From assembly GCF_008704425.1 (NCBI RefSeq), contig NZ_CP023696.1:3756001-3820000 (forward strand): DNA of 64,000 nucleotides, written 5' to 3'. The translations under genes were made by a program, and so were the position numbers. Shown one piece after another: positions 46,282-60,167 of the stretch. How positions within the stretch are numbered: the first letter of the stretch is position 1; each line of letters opens with the position of its first letter. The notes under the pieces are model-generated. The model saw nothing but the letters and a program-made list of their open reading frames with translations, searched no databases and was not told the DNA's origin. This stretch comes from Streptomyces fradiae ATCC 10745 = DSM 40063. GTDB taxonomy: Bacteria > Actinomycetota > Actinomycetes > Streptomycetales > Streptomycetaceae.

Positions 46282-46626
46282 TGCACTCCTCCGGCTCGTA
46301 CGGGTGGGCGAGACCAGCCCAAAGTCTAGCGACCCCCACCGCACCAGTGGCTCCGCCGACAAATCCCCCCTTCGTCTCCCCGTAACCGGCCGGTCGCATT
46401 CCCGCACCCGGGGCCCTCCGCCCCGCACCCCGCCCCGCGCGCCCTCCTCGGCCGCCCCGGCGCACCGCCTTCCGTGCCGCGTCAGCTCTGTCCGTCCGCC
46501 CCGTCCGTCTGCCCTGTCCGTCCGGCCTGTCCGTCCGGGCCTCGCGTCCCGTCCGGGCCTCGCAGACCCCGGACCCCCGCCCGGTCCGGGCCTGGCCGGG
46601 CCCGGAGGCCCCGCCGGTCCGGGGCC

Positions 46627-46666
46627 GTGGGTGCTACCCCGCCGCCGTGGGTGCTACCCCGCCGCC
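46627..46666. repeat. 20-bp tandem duplication covering the radA stop codon
   Basis: GTGGGTGCTACCCCGCCGCC occurs twice in direct succession (46627-46646 and 46647-46666). The second copy contains the radA stop (46654-46656), so the first is a downstream duplicate. Confidence 0.95.
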
Positions 46667-48057
46667 GCGGGGGCGGAGCCCCGGCGCGTGCGGGGGAGGA
46701 CCTGGAGGGCCTCGCCGACGTCCGCGACCTCCAGCACGCGCATCCCGGCCGGGACCTTCCCCGGGTCCGTCGGCACCAGCGCGTGGGTGAAGCCCAGCCG
46801 GTGCGCCTCCGCGAGGCGCCGCTGCACGCCCGTCACCCGCCGCACCTCCCCGGCGAGGCCCACCTCGCCGATCGCCACCAGGTTCTTCGGCAGCGGCGTG
46901 TCGGACGCCGCCGACGCCAGCGCCAGCGCGACCGCCAGGTCGGCGGCCGGCTCCGACAGGCGGACGCCGCCCACCGTCGCGCTGTAGATGTCCCGCTTGC
47001 CGAGGGCGCTGATCCGCCCGCGCTGCTCCAGCACCGCGAGCATCATCGACACACGGGAGGTCTCCAGACCGGAGGTGGTGCGCCGCGGCGACGGGATCTG
47101 CGAGTCCACCGTCAGCGCCTGCACCTCCGCCACCAGCGGCCGGCGCCCCTCCAGCGTCACCGTCAGGCAGGTGCCCGGCACGGGCTCGGCGCGCCGGGTC
47201 AGGAAGAGCCCGCTCGGGTCGGCCAGGCCCGTGATGCCCTCGTCGTGCAGCTCGAAGCAGCCCACCTCGTCGGTCGCCCCGTACCTGTTCTTCACGCCGC
47301 GCACGAGGCGCAGCCGCGCGTGCCGGTCGCCCTCGAAGTGCAGCACCACGTCGACCAGGTGCTCCAGCAGCCGGGGGCCCGCGATGGCGCCGTCCTTCGT
47401 GACGTGGCCGACGAGCAGCGTGGCCATGCCGCGCTCCTTGGACGCCCGGATCAGCGCCCCGGCGACCTCCCGCACCTGCGCCATGCCGCCCGGCGCACCG
47501 TCGATCTCGGGGGAGGCCACCGTCTGGACGGAGTCGAGGATCAGCAGGGACGGCTTGACGGCGTCCAGGTGGCCGAGCACCGCCGACAGGTCCGTCTCCG
47601 CCGCGAGGTACAGATGGTCGTGAAGCGCGCCGATCCGGTCGGCCCGCAGCCGCACCTGGCTCGCCGACTCCTCGCCCGTCACGTACAGCGTCGGGTGGTC
47701 GCCGCTCGCGGCCTTGGCGGCCACGTCCAGCAGCAGCGTCGACTTCCCCACGCCGGGCTCGCCCGCGAGCAGCACCACGGCGCCGGGCACGAGCCCCCCG
47801 CCCAGCACCCGGTCCAGCTCGTCCACGCCCGTCGAACGGGCCGTCGCCCGCCGTCCGTCGACCTGGGCGATCGGCACCGCGGCCGTCGAGACCGGCCCGG
47901 CCGCCGTGGTGCGGACGGCGGGCGCGCCGCCGTACTCCTCCACCGTCCCCCACGCCTGGCACTCGGGGCAGCGGCCGAGCCACTTGGCGGTCGTCCAGCC
48001 GCACTCGGTGCAGCGGTAGGACGGCCGGTCCTTGGTCGATTTCGTACGGGCAGCCAT
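46654..48057 (-). CDS. radA: DNA repair protein RadA/Sms
   Basis: RadA is a RecA-like ATPase that drives branch migration in recombinational repair and, in other bacteria, restrains DisA. The 467 residues contain the N-terminal zinc finger C-x2-C...C-x2-C (RCTECGWTTAKWLGRCPEC), Walker A GEPGVGKSTLLLDVAAK, the RadA motif RGVKNRYGATDEVG and the C-terminal Lon-like domain (TVGGVRLSEPAADLAVALALAS). The gene precedes disA on the same strand with a 372-bp gap. ATG 48057 begins AARTKSTKDRPSYRC. Confidence 0.95.
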   Translation of the reverse strand: MAARTKSTKDRPSYRCTECGWTTAKWLGRCPECQAWGTVEEYGGAPAVRTTAAGPVSTAAVPIAQVDGRRATARSTGVDELDRVLGGGLVPGAVVLLAGEPGVGKSTLLLDVAAKAASGDHPTLYVTGEESASQVRLRADRIGALHDHLYLAAETDLSAVLGHLDAVKPSLLILDSVQTVASPEIDGAPGGMAQVREVAGALIRASKERGMATLLVGHVTKDGAIAGPRLLEHLVDVVLHFEGDRHARLRLVRGVKNRYGATDEVGCFELHDEGITGLADPSGLFLTRRAEPVPGTCLTVTLEGRRPLVAEVQALTVDSQIPSPRRTTSGLETSRVSMMLAVLEQRGRISALGKRDIYSATVGGVRLSEPAADLAVALALASAASDTPLPKNLVAIGEVGLAGEVRRVTGVQRRLAEAHRLGFTHALVPTDPGKVPAGMRVLEVADVGEALQVLPRTRRGSAPAAAG

Positions 48058-48253
48058 GCGGCCCACCGTAACGGCCCGCACTGACAGCGACAGGAGCATC
48101 GGCGCCCCGCCCCGCGGTACCGGGCCCGTCCCCGCCGTTCCTTAGGGGCCGCCACCGGCCATTGGCAAGTTCCCCTGTCCTCTTTCGAGGGATACGTTCA
48201 CCCATAAGGCTTAAAAGTGCGGAAGGGGTAAGAGGAGTGTGCCTCGGTCGCCC

Positions 48254-48259
48254 TACGGT
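48254..48259 (+). promoter_or_regulatory. Predicted -10 element of a leaderless transcript
   Basis: TACGGT lies six bases before GTG 48266. An upstream GTG at 48239 has GAGGAG only one base away, too close for normal initiation. Confidence 0.45.
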
Positions 48260-48265
48260 CGCCGG

Positions 48266-50338
48266 GTGACGAGCAGCAGGCTGGAGCACCCTACGAACAC
48301 CACCGGCGCACACCGGGCGCGGCGCCGCGCGCCCCGGAGCGGGCCCCGGACGGTCGCGCCGCCCCCGCCCGCACGGTACGAGCGGCACCTCGACGGCCTC
48401 TTCACCTACTGCCTCTCCGTGCTGTGCGACCACGACGCGGCCGTCGCCGTGCTGGGCGAGGCCCTGGCCGTGGCCGAGCGCCAGCAGGGGCGCTGCCCCG
48501 CCGACCCCGCGCTCGCCAGGGCGTGGCTGTACGCGCTCGCCCGCTGGGCCTGCCTGCGCGAGCTGGCCCGGCGGCGGCGCGCCCGGCCCGGCGCGCACGC
48601 CCGGCGCCCGGCCCTCCCGTACGGCGCGCCGGCAGCGGCGCACGCCCCGGAGGCGCCCGCGGACCCGGAGAGCGGCCCCCTGGGAACGGCCCCGCGGACG
48701 GCTCCGGGCGCCGCCCCGTACGCCTCCGGCGCCACCCCGCCGGGCGCGGGGACCCCTCCGCGCGCCCCCGGCCCGCGCCGGCCCGCGCCCGCCCCGTCCG
48801 CGCACCGGCCGACGGCCGCCGTCGACCCGGTACCTCCCGGCGGCACCGAGCCCACCGGTCCCCCGCCCACCGCCGCCGGACCCGGTACCACCCCAGGCCC
48901 CGACCGCCCCGACCGCCCCGACCGCCCCGACCGCACCGGGACCACCGGAATCGCCCCGAGCCCCGACCGCACCGGTACCTCTGGTACCTCCGGAATCGCC
49001 GGTAGCACCGGAACCACCGGTACCACCGGTACCACCGACCGCCACCGCGACGAGCTGGCCCTCCTCGCCTGGCCCGAGGCGGCCGGGACCACCCCGGAGC
49101 AGCGGGAGGCCCTGGAGCTGGCGGTGCGGCACCAGCTGGGCCACGCCGAGGTCGCCGCCGTCCTCGGGATGGCCCCGCAGGCCGCCCGCGAGCTGCTGTC
49201 GGCCGCCGCGTGCGAGGTGGAGCGCACCCGCGCCGCCCTGTCCGTCGTGGAGAACGGCACCTGCCCCGCCGTCGCGCGGCTCACCGGCGACCACCGCGTC
49301 CTGCTGTCGGCCGCCCTGCGGCGGGAGCTGGTCCGGCACGTGGACGACTGCCCGCGGTGCCGCCGTACGGCCGAACGCGCCGAGGCCGCCGGACCCTGGC
49401 CCGGCTCCACGGTGACCCCGGCCACCCTCCCGCTCGTGCCGGCCCCCCGCCCGGCGGCGCGCGCCGCGATGCTGCACGCCCCCAGGACGCGCTCCGCGGG
49501 CCCGCGCTTCGGACGGGACGGCTTCCCCCTCGACCCCAAGGACCAGGCGGCGCGGCGCGACCGGATGCGGGCGCGCGCGGTGACGACCACCGTCGTGGCC
49601 ACGGTCATCGCGGCGCCCGTCCTCGCGCTGTGGGCCGCGTACCGGAGTGACACGGCGGGCGACGAGGGCCGCGGCGACCAGGCGTTCAGCGCCACGGACG
49701 AGACGGGCGCCCCGGCGGGCGACCGCCACTACGCGAACGCGGGCAGCGCGCAGGCCGACCCCGGCTTCCGCACGCGCCGCCAGGCACCGGACGTCTCGGT
49801 CGAGGTGGTGGGCGGCGGCTCGGCCCCGTCGCCCGCCCTGTCCGGTCGCGTCGGGCCGGGCCGGGTCGCGGTCACCGCCCAGCCGTACGGCACGGCGACG
49901 CTGCTGACGCTCACCGCGACCGGCGGCCGCGTCGACTGGTCGCTGTGGACGGACGCCCCCTGGTTGTACGCGAGCCGCACGTCCGGCGCGCTGGAGCCGG
50001 GCGCGTCGGTGAAGGTGTACGTCTCCGTGGACCGCGCCCGCGAGCCGCGCGGCCCGTGGAGCGCGCGCATCCACGTGCACCCGTCGGGCGCCGTCGTCTC
50101 GCTCACCGGGTACGGCCCCGACGACCGCCCCGGCACCTCCGCGCGGCCCCGTCCGCCGTCCCGGCCCGCGCCGCCGCCGGACACGCCGCCCGCCCCGTCG
50201 CCGACCCCGCCGCCCCCGTCGAGCGAGCCGCCCCCGGCGACGCAGCCACCGCCGTCCGAGCCGCCCGCCCCGTCGCCGACCCCGCCGCCCGCGACGGAGC
50301 CGCCCGCGTCGGAGCCCCCGGCCCCTGACGGCCCCTGA
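48266..50338 (+). CDS. Sigma/anti-sigma-like membrane protein with BACON-type extracellular domain
   Basis: A 690-residue multidomain protein. Order: an ECF sigma region 2-like helical segment (~36-105, YERHLDGLFTYCLSVLCDHDAAVAVLGEAL); a Pro/Thr/Gly linker of ~150 residues; a region 4-like helix-turn-helix (~262-322, TPEQREALELAVRHQLGHAEVAAVLGMAPQAARELL); a zinc anti-sigma-type motif His358-x3-Cys362-x2-Cys365; one membrane helix (~439-458); an extracellular BACON-like beta-sandwich (~500-615); and a Pro-rich, probably wall-spanning tail. It resembles a sigma factor, its zinc anti-sigma and a receptor joined in one chain. Whether it binds RNA polymerase is unknown; the annotated class is BACON-domain proteins. 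The promoter-side neighbour is radA. Confidence 0.8.
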   Translation: MTSSRLEHPTNTTGAHRARRRAPRSGPRTVAPPPPARYERHLDGLFTYCLSVLCDHDAAVAVLGEALAVAERQQGRCPADPALARAWLYALARWACLRELARRRRARPGAHARRPALPYGAPAAAHAPEAPADPESGPLGTAPRTAPGAAPYASGATPPGAGTPPRAPGPRRPAPAPSAHRPTAAVDPVPPGGTEPTGPPPTAAGPGTTPGPDRPDRPDRPDRTGTTGIAPSPDRTGTSGTSGIAGSTGTTGTTGTTDRHRDELALLAWPEAAGTTPEQREALELAVRHQLGHAEVAAVLGMAPQAARELLSAAACEVERTRAALSVVENGTCPAVARLTGDHRVLLSAALRRELVRHVDDCPRCRRTAERAEAAGPWPGSTVTPATLPLVPAPRPAARAAMLHAPRTRSAGPRFGRDGFPLDPKDQAARRDRMRARAVTTTVVATVIAAPVLALWAAYRSDTAGDEGRGDQAFSATDETGAPAGDRHYANAGSAQADPGFRTRRQAPDVSVEVVGGGSAPSPALSGRVGPGRVAVTAQPYGTATLLTLTATGGRVDWSLWTDAPWLYASRTSGALEPGASVKVYVSVDRAREPRGPWSARIHVHPSGAVVSLTGYGPDDRPGTSARPRPPSRPAPPPDTPPAPSPTPPPPSSEPPPATQPPPSEPPAPSPTPPPATEPPASEPPAPDGP

Positions 50339-50358
50339 CGGCGTCCCCGGCCCCTGAC
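50320..50358. repeat. 10-bp repeats across the stop codon of the BACON gene
   Basis: GGCCCCTGAC occurs at 50320, 50330 and 50349. The second copy supplies the stop codon at 50336-50338, so the terminal coding segment is repeated on both sides of the stop. Confidence 0.85.
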
Positions 50359-50385
50359 GGCGCCGGCTACGGGGCCACCCGCCTC

Positions 50386-55343
<4,958 letters not shown>

Positions 55344-55351
55344 CCCGCCTG

Positions 55352-55374
55352 GCCCCCGGGCCCGCCCCGGGGGC
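55352..55374. terminator. Terminator after ilvD
   Basis: A perfect 9-bp stem (GCCCCCGGG with CCCGGGGGC, 5-base loop) starts nine bases after the ilvD stop. The remainder of this convergent spacer, to 55520, holds GCCGTACGGGCG-type repeats and no gene. Confidence 0.75.
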
Positions 55375-55520
55375 TCCGCGCCCTACGCCGTACGGGCGCC
55401 CCACGCCGTACGGGCGTCGGCGCCGCACGGGCGTTCCGGCTCCGCCCGAGCCCGGAGCGGCCCCGCCCGCCCCGTAGCCGAGGCGGGCCGGGGCCGGGCC
55501 GGGGCTCCCGCCCAGGCCAC

Positions 55521-57989
55521 TCACCACCCCGCCGGGTCCACCCCGAACACCGTGCCGTCCGGCGCCCCGCCGTACACCTTGCCGCCCGCCGCCACGGGGG
55601 CCGCCAGTAAGGGCACGACACCGCCGGCCATGCGCGGCCCGCTCTGCCCGGCCAGCACCCCGCGCTCCGCGTCGACGCCCAGCAGCCGCCCGTCACCGGC
55701 CATCAGGAACACCCGGCCGCCCGCGACCACCGGCCTCGACACCCGCGCCGCCCCGGTCTCCAGCCGCCACAGCTCCCGCCCGCCCCCGGCGCCGGCACCC
55801 AGGTCCACCGCCGCCAGCGCCCCGCCGGACCCGACCACGTACGCGGTCCGGCCGTCCACCACGGCCTGCGCCTGGTCCGCCGCCCCCGACAGGGCCACCC
55901 GCCGCACACCCCGGTCCCGCAGGTCCAGCCGTACGACCGCGTCCGTGTACAGGTCCCGGTCGGCGGAGAGCAGCACCAGCGCCCCCCGCGCCACCTGTAC
56001 GGGGGTGAGCGCACCGGGCACCCGCTCGCGCCACAGCACCCGGCCGTCCCGCGGGTCCACGGCGCTGACCTCCGTCGATGCCCCGTCCACGGCGACGGCC
56101 GCCGCGTACACGGGCTCGCCCGCCGCCGCCCCGGCCACCCACTGCGCGCGTGCGGCCGGCCGCCCCGACCAGCGCTCGGCGCCCGTCGCGGCGTCCAGCG
56201 CCCGCGCCCGCCCGTCCGCGCGGACGAGGAGCACCGTGTCGGGGCCGTGCACCACGCCCGTGTACGCCCCCAGGTCCGCACCCCACCGCACGGCGCCCGA
56301 GGCCGCGTCCAGGGCCTCCAGCCGGGAGGCCCCACCCGTCGCCGCCCGGCCGCTGACCACCCGTACGAGGCCGTCCGCGGCCACCACGGGCGCGGCCTCG
56401 CGCGGTGTGCTCTCGCGCGGTGTGCCCTCGCGCGGCGCGGCCGGCGGCCCGGCCGGGACGGACCAGACGACCGTCCCGTCGGCCGCGTCCAGCCGTGCGG
56501 CCTTCACCCCGGACGCGGAGCAGTACAGTGCGCCCGCCGCGGCGGCGCAGACGGGGGGCTGCCCGGCAGCACCCCCCGTACCGAGCGGCACCGCCCACTC
56601 CCGGAACCCCCTCGCGGCGGCGGCCGCCCCGGCGTCCGCGGCGCCGGAGGGCCCGCCCGTGTGCCGTACGGCGATCAGCCCGCCGACGAGCGCCCCGGCT
56701 ACGGCGACGGCCGCGGCGACCCACACGAGCCGGGGCCGCGCCCGGCGCACCCCGGCGGCCCCGGCGACAGCACCGCTCCCGACCGCGCCGCCACCACCGG
56801 CCAGCCGGCCGTCCCCACCCGACACCGCCCCCTCAGCTCCACCGGCAACCCCATCGCCCCCGCAAGACCCACCCCCAGCTCCACCCCCAACCCCACTGCC
56901 CCCAACCCCCCGAACCCCACGGCCCCCACCAACCACCTCTCCCACACCGGCAGACCGCTGCTCCGGCACCACCGCACCCCGCCCGGCCCCGCGCTGTGCG
57001 GGCACCCGAGCCACCTCAGCCCCCGCACCGCCACCCGACCCCGCCCCACCAGCCACACCCGAACCCGCATCCGCCCCCGAACCCGCATCCGCCCCCGAAC
57101 CCGCCCCCGAGCCCACACCACCCCCGTCGCCCACACCACCCCCGTCACCCACAGCACCCCCATCACCCCGCACCCGCAACGCGGCCATGACCTCCTCCGG
57201 CGTGGGCCGCGCGTCCGGGTCCTTGGCGAGGCACCGCCGCAGCAGCGGGGCGAGCCCGTCCGGCACCCCGGCCAGATCGGGCTCGTTGTGGACCACCTGG
57301 TACGCCACCACGTACGGGCTGTTCGAGTCGAAGGGCCCCCGCCCCGTCGCCGCGTGCACCAGCATGGCGCCCATCGCGAACACGTCCGCGGCCGGGCCCA
57401 CGTCGCGCGGGCGCTGGAACTGCTCGGGCGCCATGAACGGCGGCGTGCCGATCAGCCGTCCGGTCTCGGTCCGCACATCGCTGTCGCTGGGCCGGGAGAT
57501 GCCGAAGTCGATGACCTTCGGCCCGTCCGCCGCGAGGAGGACGTTGCTGGGCTTCAGGTCCCGGTGGACGACGCCCGCCCGGTGGATGTCGCGCAGCGCC
57601 TCCGCGAGCCCGGCACCGAGCCTGCGCAGTTCGGCCGCGTCCAGGGGCCCGTTCCGCTTGACCCGCTCGGACAGCGTCGGCCCGTCGGTGAACAGGGTCG
57701 CCATCCAGGGCCGCGCGGCATCCGGGTCGGCGTCGACGACCGGCGCGGTGAACGCCCCGCTCACCCGCCGGGCGGCGTCGACCTCCTGCCGGAAACGCGC
57801 CCTGAACTCGGGGTCCGCCGCGTGCTCCAGGTGGATCACCTTCACGGCGAGGCGCAGCCCCGAGTCGGACCTGGCGAGCCGGACGACCCCCATGCCCCCC
57901 GAGCCCAGCCAGTCCTCCAGCCGGTACCTGCCGGCGTACTCCGGATGCTCCGCTTCCGGTACGGGACCGGAGCTGCGCAGCGGCGGCAT
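55521..57989 (-). CDS. Transmembrane serine/threonine protein kinase with PQQ/beta-propeller sensor
   Basis: An 822-residue Hanks-type kinase. The kinase domain (residues ~20-275) has the glycine loop LGSGGMGVV, Lys50, catalytic HRDLKPSN (Asp144), Asp161-Phe-Gly and MAPEQF. A ~145-residue Gly/Val/Ala-rich linker follows, with GDGGGVG and GSGADA repeats, then one membrane helix (~421-441) and an extracellular seven- to eight-bladed PQQ/WD-like propeller (~460-822, repeated LDAATGAERW-type strands). The propeller probably binds an extracellular ligand. Such PQQ-containing kinases are common in Streptomyces; the substrate is unknown. It is divergent from an SH3 protein gene. Confidence 0.92.
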   Translation of the reverse strand: MPPLRSSGPVPEAEHPEYAGRYRLEDWLGSGGMGVVRLARSDSGLRLAVKVIHLEHAADPEFRARFRQEVDAARRVSGAFTAPVVDADPDAARPWMATLFTDGPTLSERVKRNGPLDAAELRRLGAGLAEALRDIHRAGVVHRDLKPSNVLLAADGPKVIDFGISRPSDSDVRTETGRLIGTPPFMAPEQFQRPRDVGPAADVFAMGAMLVHAATGRGPFDSNSPYVVAYQVVHNEPDLAGVPDGLAPLLRRCLAKDPDARPTPEEVMAALRVRGDGGAVGDGGGVGDGGGVGSGAGSGADAGSGADAGSGVAGGAGSGGGAGAEVARVPAQRGAGRGAVVPEQRSAGVGEVVGGGRGVRGVGGSGVGGGAGGGSCGGDGVAGGAEGAVSGGDGRLAGGGGAVGSGAVAGAAGVRRARPRLVWVAAAVAVAGALVGGLIAVRHTGGPSGAADAGAAAAARGFREWAVPLGTGGAAGQPPVCAAAAGALYCSASGVKAARLDAADGTVVWSVPAGPPAAPREGTPRESTPREAAPVVAADGLVRVVSGRAATGGASRLEALDAASGAVRWGADLGAYTGVVHGPDTVLLVRADGRARALDAATGAERWSGRPAARAQWVAGAAAGEPVYAAAVAVDGASTEVSAVDPRDGRVLWRERVPGALTPVQVARGALVLLSADRDLYTDAVVRLDLRDRGVRRVALSGAADQAQAVVDGRTAYVVGSGGALAAVDLGAGAGGGRELWRLETGAARVSRPVVAGGRVFLMAGDGRLLGVDAERGVLAGQSGPRMAGGVVPLLAAPVAAGGKVYGGAPDGTVFGVDPAGW

Positions 57990-58150
57990 CGTCCACCCCC
58001 GTGTGTGCTCGCTCGGACGCGCGACGCACGGCCCGGGCGCGCGCGACGCACGGAGCCTAGTCGATGATGCGTGCGATGTCGGTGTGGCTTGTTAGCCTCC
58101 GAACCCATGGAAGCACCCGCATCGGGCGGGCGCCTCGGGGGGAGGCACAG

Positions 58151-58414
58151 ATGAGTACGAACTCGGTCAAGCGCTATCCGGTCGCGCCGGGGGTCCAGCT
58201 CCGCGTCCGCAGCGGTCCGGGCACGCAGTACGGTGTGATCAAGACCCTGCCGACGGGCGTGCGGGTCCCGATCAACTGCCAGTCGCCCGGCACCTGGGTC
58301 ACCGGCACGTACGGCACGTCGAACATCTGGGACAACATCGGCAACGGCGAATGGGTCGCCGACGCGTACGTCATGACCGGTGCCGACGGATACGTGACGG
58401 TGCGCTGCGGCTGA
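58151..58414 (+). CDS. SH3-like domain protein
   Basis: An 87-residue protein consisting almost wholly of one bacterial SH3-like domain (PGVQLRVRSGPGTQYGVIKTLPTGVRVPINCQ, WDNIGNGEWVADAYVMTGADG, closing RCG). SH3b modules usually bind peptidoglycan, but this product lacks a signal peptide with the ATG used here, which has GGAGG at ideal spacing; an upstream in-frame start at 58064 would add a hydrophobic segment only weakly signal-like. It lies beside the divergent Ser/Thr kinase. Confidence 0.75.
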   Translation: MSTNSVKRYPVAPGVQLRVRSGPGTQYGVIKTLPTGVRVPINCQSPGTWVTGTYGTSNIWDNIGNGEWVADAYVMTGADGYVTVRCG

Positions 58415-58444
58415 CGGGCACGGCGGCGGCGACGGCCGGCGGGG

Positions 58445-58450
58445 GATAAT
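58445..58450 (+). promoter_or_regulatory. Predicted -10 element of a leaderless transcript
   Basis: GATAAT lies seven bases before GTG 58458 and no ribosome-binding site is present. It is the closest match to the TATAAT consensus among the leaderless promoters of this window. Confidence 0.5.
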
Positions 58451-58457
58451 CGGCCCC

Positions 58458-59060
58458 GTGAGCGACCCCACGGCCAGCACGGACCCCACCAACGACAAGC
58501 CGGCGAACGACACGTCCACGAACGACAAGCCGACGAACGACGAGATCGCCGACGGCACACCCCCGGCCACCGCCCCAGCCGCCCGGCCGGACGGACCGCG
58601 GCCCGAGCCCCTGCGCTTCTTCGGCACGACGTGGGTCGGTCACGACGGCGGGTACGGGCTGAGGCGGGCCGGGGTGGCGGCCGGGTCACTGGCCGCCGCC
58701 GTCGCGGGCGCGCTCGTGCTGCGCTTCGCGTACGAGGGGCTGGCCATCGCCAGCGTCGGCGGCTTCGTGAACGGCCTGCTGGTCGTGATGTTCGCGGTGT
58801 GCACGGCCATCGCGTTCCAGCGCACGTGGGAGGGGTTCGTCCGCCGCCCGGCCGACCCGGCCCGCGAGGAGGCCCTGCGGAGCCTGAAGGCGGTCGGCTT
58901 CGTCGGCTCGCTGCTCGCCTACTTCGTCCGTTCGCTCGTCGAGGCGCCCGGCGAGAAGCTCGCCCGAGCCGAGTACGAAGCGGCCCGAGCCCGCCACGAG
59001 AAGCGCCGCACCACCCGCACGGGAAACCCGGCCGCCCGCAAGAAGCGCCCCCGCCGCTGA
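58458..59060 (+). CDS. Conserved hypothetical membrane protein
   Basis: A 200-residue protein with a hydrophilic Asp/Asn/Thr/Lys-rich N-terminus (~45 residues, with TNDKP repeats), a conserved soluble stretch RFFGTTWVGHDGGYGLRRAG, then two hydrophobic helices (about 75-92 and 100-118), a cytoplasmic loop with QRTWEGFVRRPADPAREEALRSLKAVGFVGS and a basic C-terminal tail. I do not recognise a family. It precedes proC by 152 bases. Confidence 0.7.
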   Translation: MSDPTASTDPTNDKPANDTSTNDKPTNDEIADGTPPATAPAARPDGPRPEPLRFFGTTWVGHDGGYGLRRAGVAAGSLAAAVAGALVLRFAYEGLAIASVGGFVNGLLVVMFAVCTAIAFQRTWEGFVRRPADPAREEALRSLKAVGFVGSLLAYFVRSLVEAPGEKLARAEYEAARARHEKRRTTRTGNPAARKKRPRR

Positions 59061-59212
59061 CCCCGCCACCCCGCCCCCCACCCCACCAGGCCCCCCACCC
59101 CGCCTCCACCGGCCCGCCCATACCGCCCCTCGGACACCCCGACCACCGCGCCCGCCCCGGTGGAAGGATGGCCCCCGGCAGGTACCCAGCGCATGGCGAG
59201 GTGAGCAGAGCA

Positions 59213-60022
59213 ATGACCCAGACAGTCGCGGTACTCGGCACCGGCAAGATCGGCGAGGCGCTCCTCAGCGGGATGATCCGGGCCGGCTGGCCCGCCGCCC
59301 GCCTCCTGGTCACCGCCCGCCGCCGGGAACGCGCCGACGAGCTGCGCTCCCGCTACGGCGTCGAAGCCGTCGGCAACGCCGAGGCCGCCAAGCGCGCCGA
59401 CACGCTGATCCTCGCCGTCAAGCCGCAGGACATGGGCCGCCTCCTCGACGAGCTGGCCCACCACGTCACCCGCGACCACCTGGTCATCAGCGCCGCCGCC
59501 GGCATCACCACCGCCTTCATCGCGGAGCGCCTCGCACCGGACACCCCGGTCGTCCGCGTCATGCCGAACACCCCCGTCCTCGTCGACGAGGGCATGTCCG
59601 TGATCTCCGCCGGGGCCCACGCCACCACCGACCACCTCGCACACGCGGAGGAGATCTTCGGTGCCGTCGGCAAGACCCTCCGCGTCCCCGAGTCCCAGCA
59701 GGACGCGGCGACGGCGCTGTCCGGCTCGGGTCCGGCGTACTTCTACTTCCTGGTCGAGGCCATGACCGACGCGGGCATCCTCCTCGGTCTGCCCCGCGCC
59801 CAGGCCCACGACCTGATCGTCCAGGCGGCCATCGGCGCGGCCGTGATGCTCCGCGACAGCGGCGAGCACCCGGTGAAGCTCCGCGAGGCCGTCACGTCCC
59901 CGGCGGGCACGACCATCAGCGCCATCCGCGAGCTGGAGAACCACGGCGTACGGGCCGCACTGATCGCCGCCCTGGAAGCGGCCCGCGACCGCAGCCGCGA
60001 ACTGGCCTCCGGCAACGGCTGA
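59213..60022 (+). CDS. proC: Pyrroline-5-carboxylate reductase
   Basis: ProC reduces pyrroline-5-carboxylate to proline with NADPH, the last step of proline synthesis. The 269-residue enzyme shows VAVLGTGKIGEALLSGMI (Rossmann), AVKPQDM, the signature ALSGSGPAYFYFLVEAM and the C-terminal HPVKLREAVTSPAGTTISAIRELE, which carries the family motif. Length is standard. ATG 59213 follows a weak AGGTGAGCAGAG site. Confidence 0.96.
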   Translation: MTQTVAVLGTGKIGEALLSGMIRAGWPAARLLVTARRRERADELRSRYGVEAVGNAEAAKRADTLILAVKPQDMGRLLDELAHHVTRDHLVISAAAGITTAFIAERLAPDTPVVRVMPNTPVLVDEGMSVISAGAHATTDHLAHAEEIFGAVGKTLRVPESQQDAATALSGSGPAYFYFLVEAMTDAGILLGLPRAQAHDLIVQAAIGAAVMLRDSGEHPVKLREAVTSPAGTTISAIRELENHGVRAALIAALEAARDRSRELASGNG

Positions 60023-60083
60023 CCCCCGGCCACCGGCCACCGGCCGCCCCCAAGCCGACAAGCCGACGGGCGACCCGCCGACA

Positions 60084-60146
60084 GCCGACAGCCGCACCGG
60101 CCGACAGCCGCACCGGCCGACGAGCCGCGCCGGCCGACGAGCCGCC
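60084..60146. repeat. 16-17-bp tandem repeat between convergent proC and isochorismatase genes
   Basis: Four units (GCCGACAGCCGCACCG twice, then GCCGACGAGCCGCGCCG and a partial) occupy most of the 145-bp convergent spacer. Confidence 0.85.
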
Positions 60147-60167
60147 CAAGCCGGGGACGACGGACCG

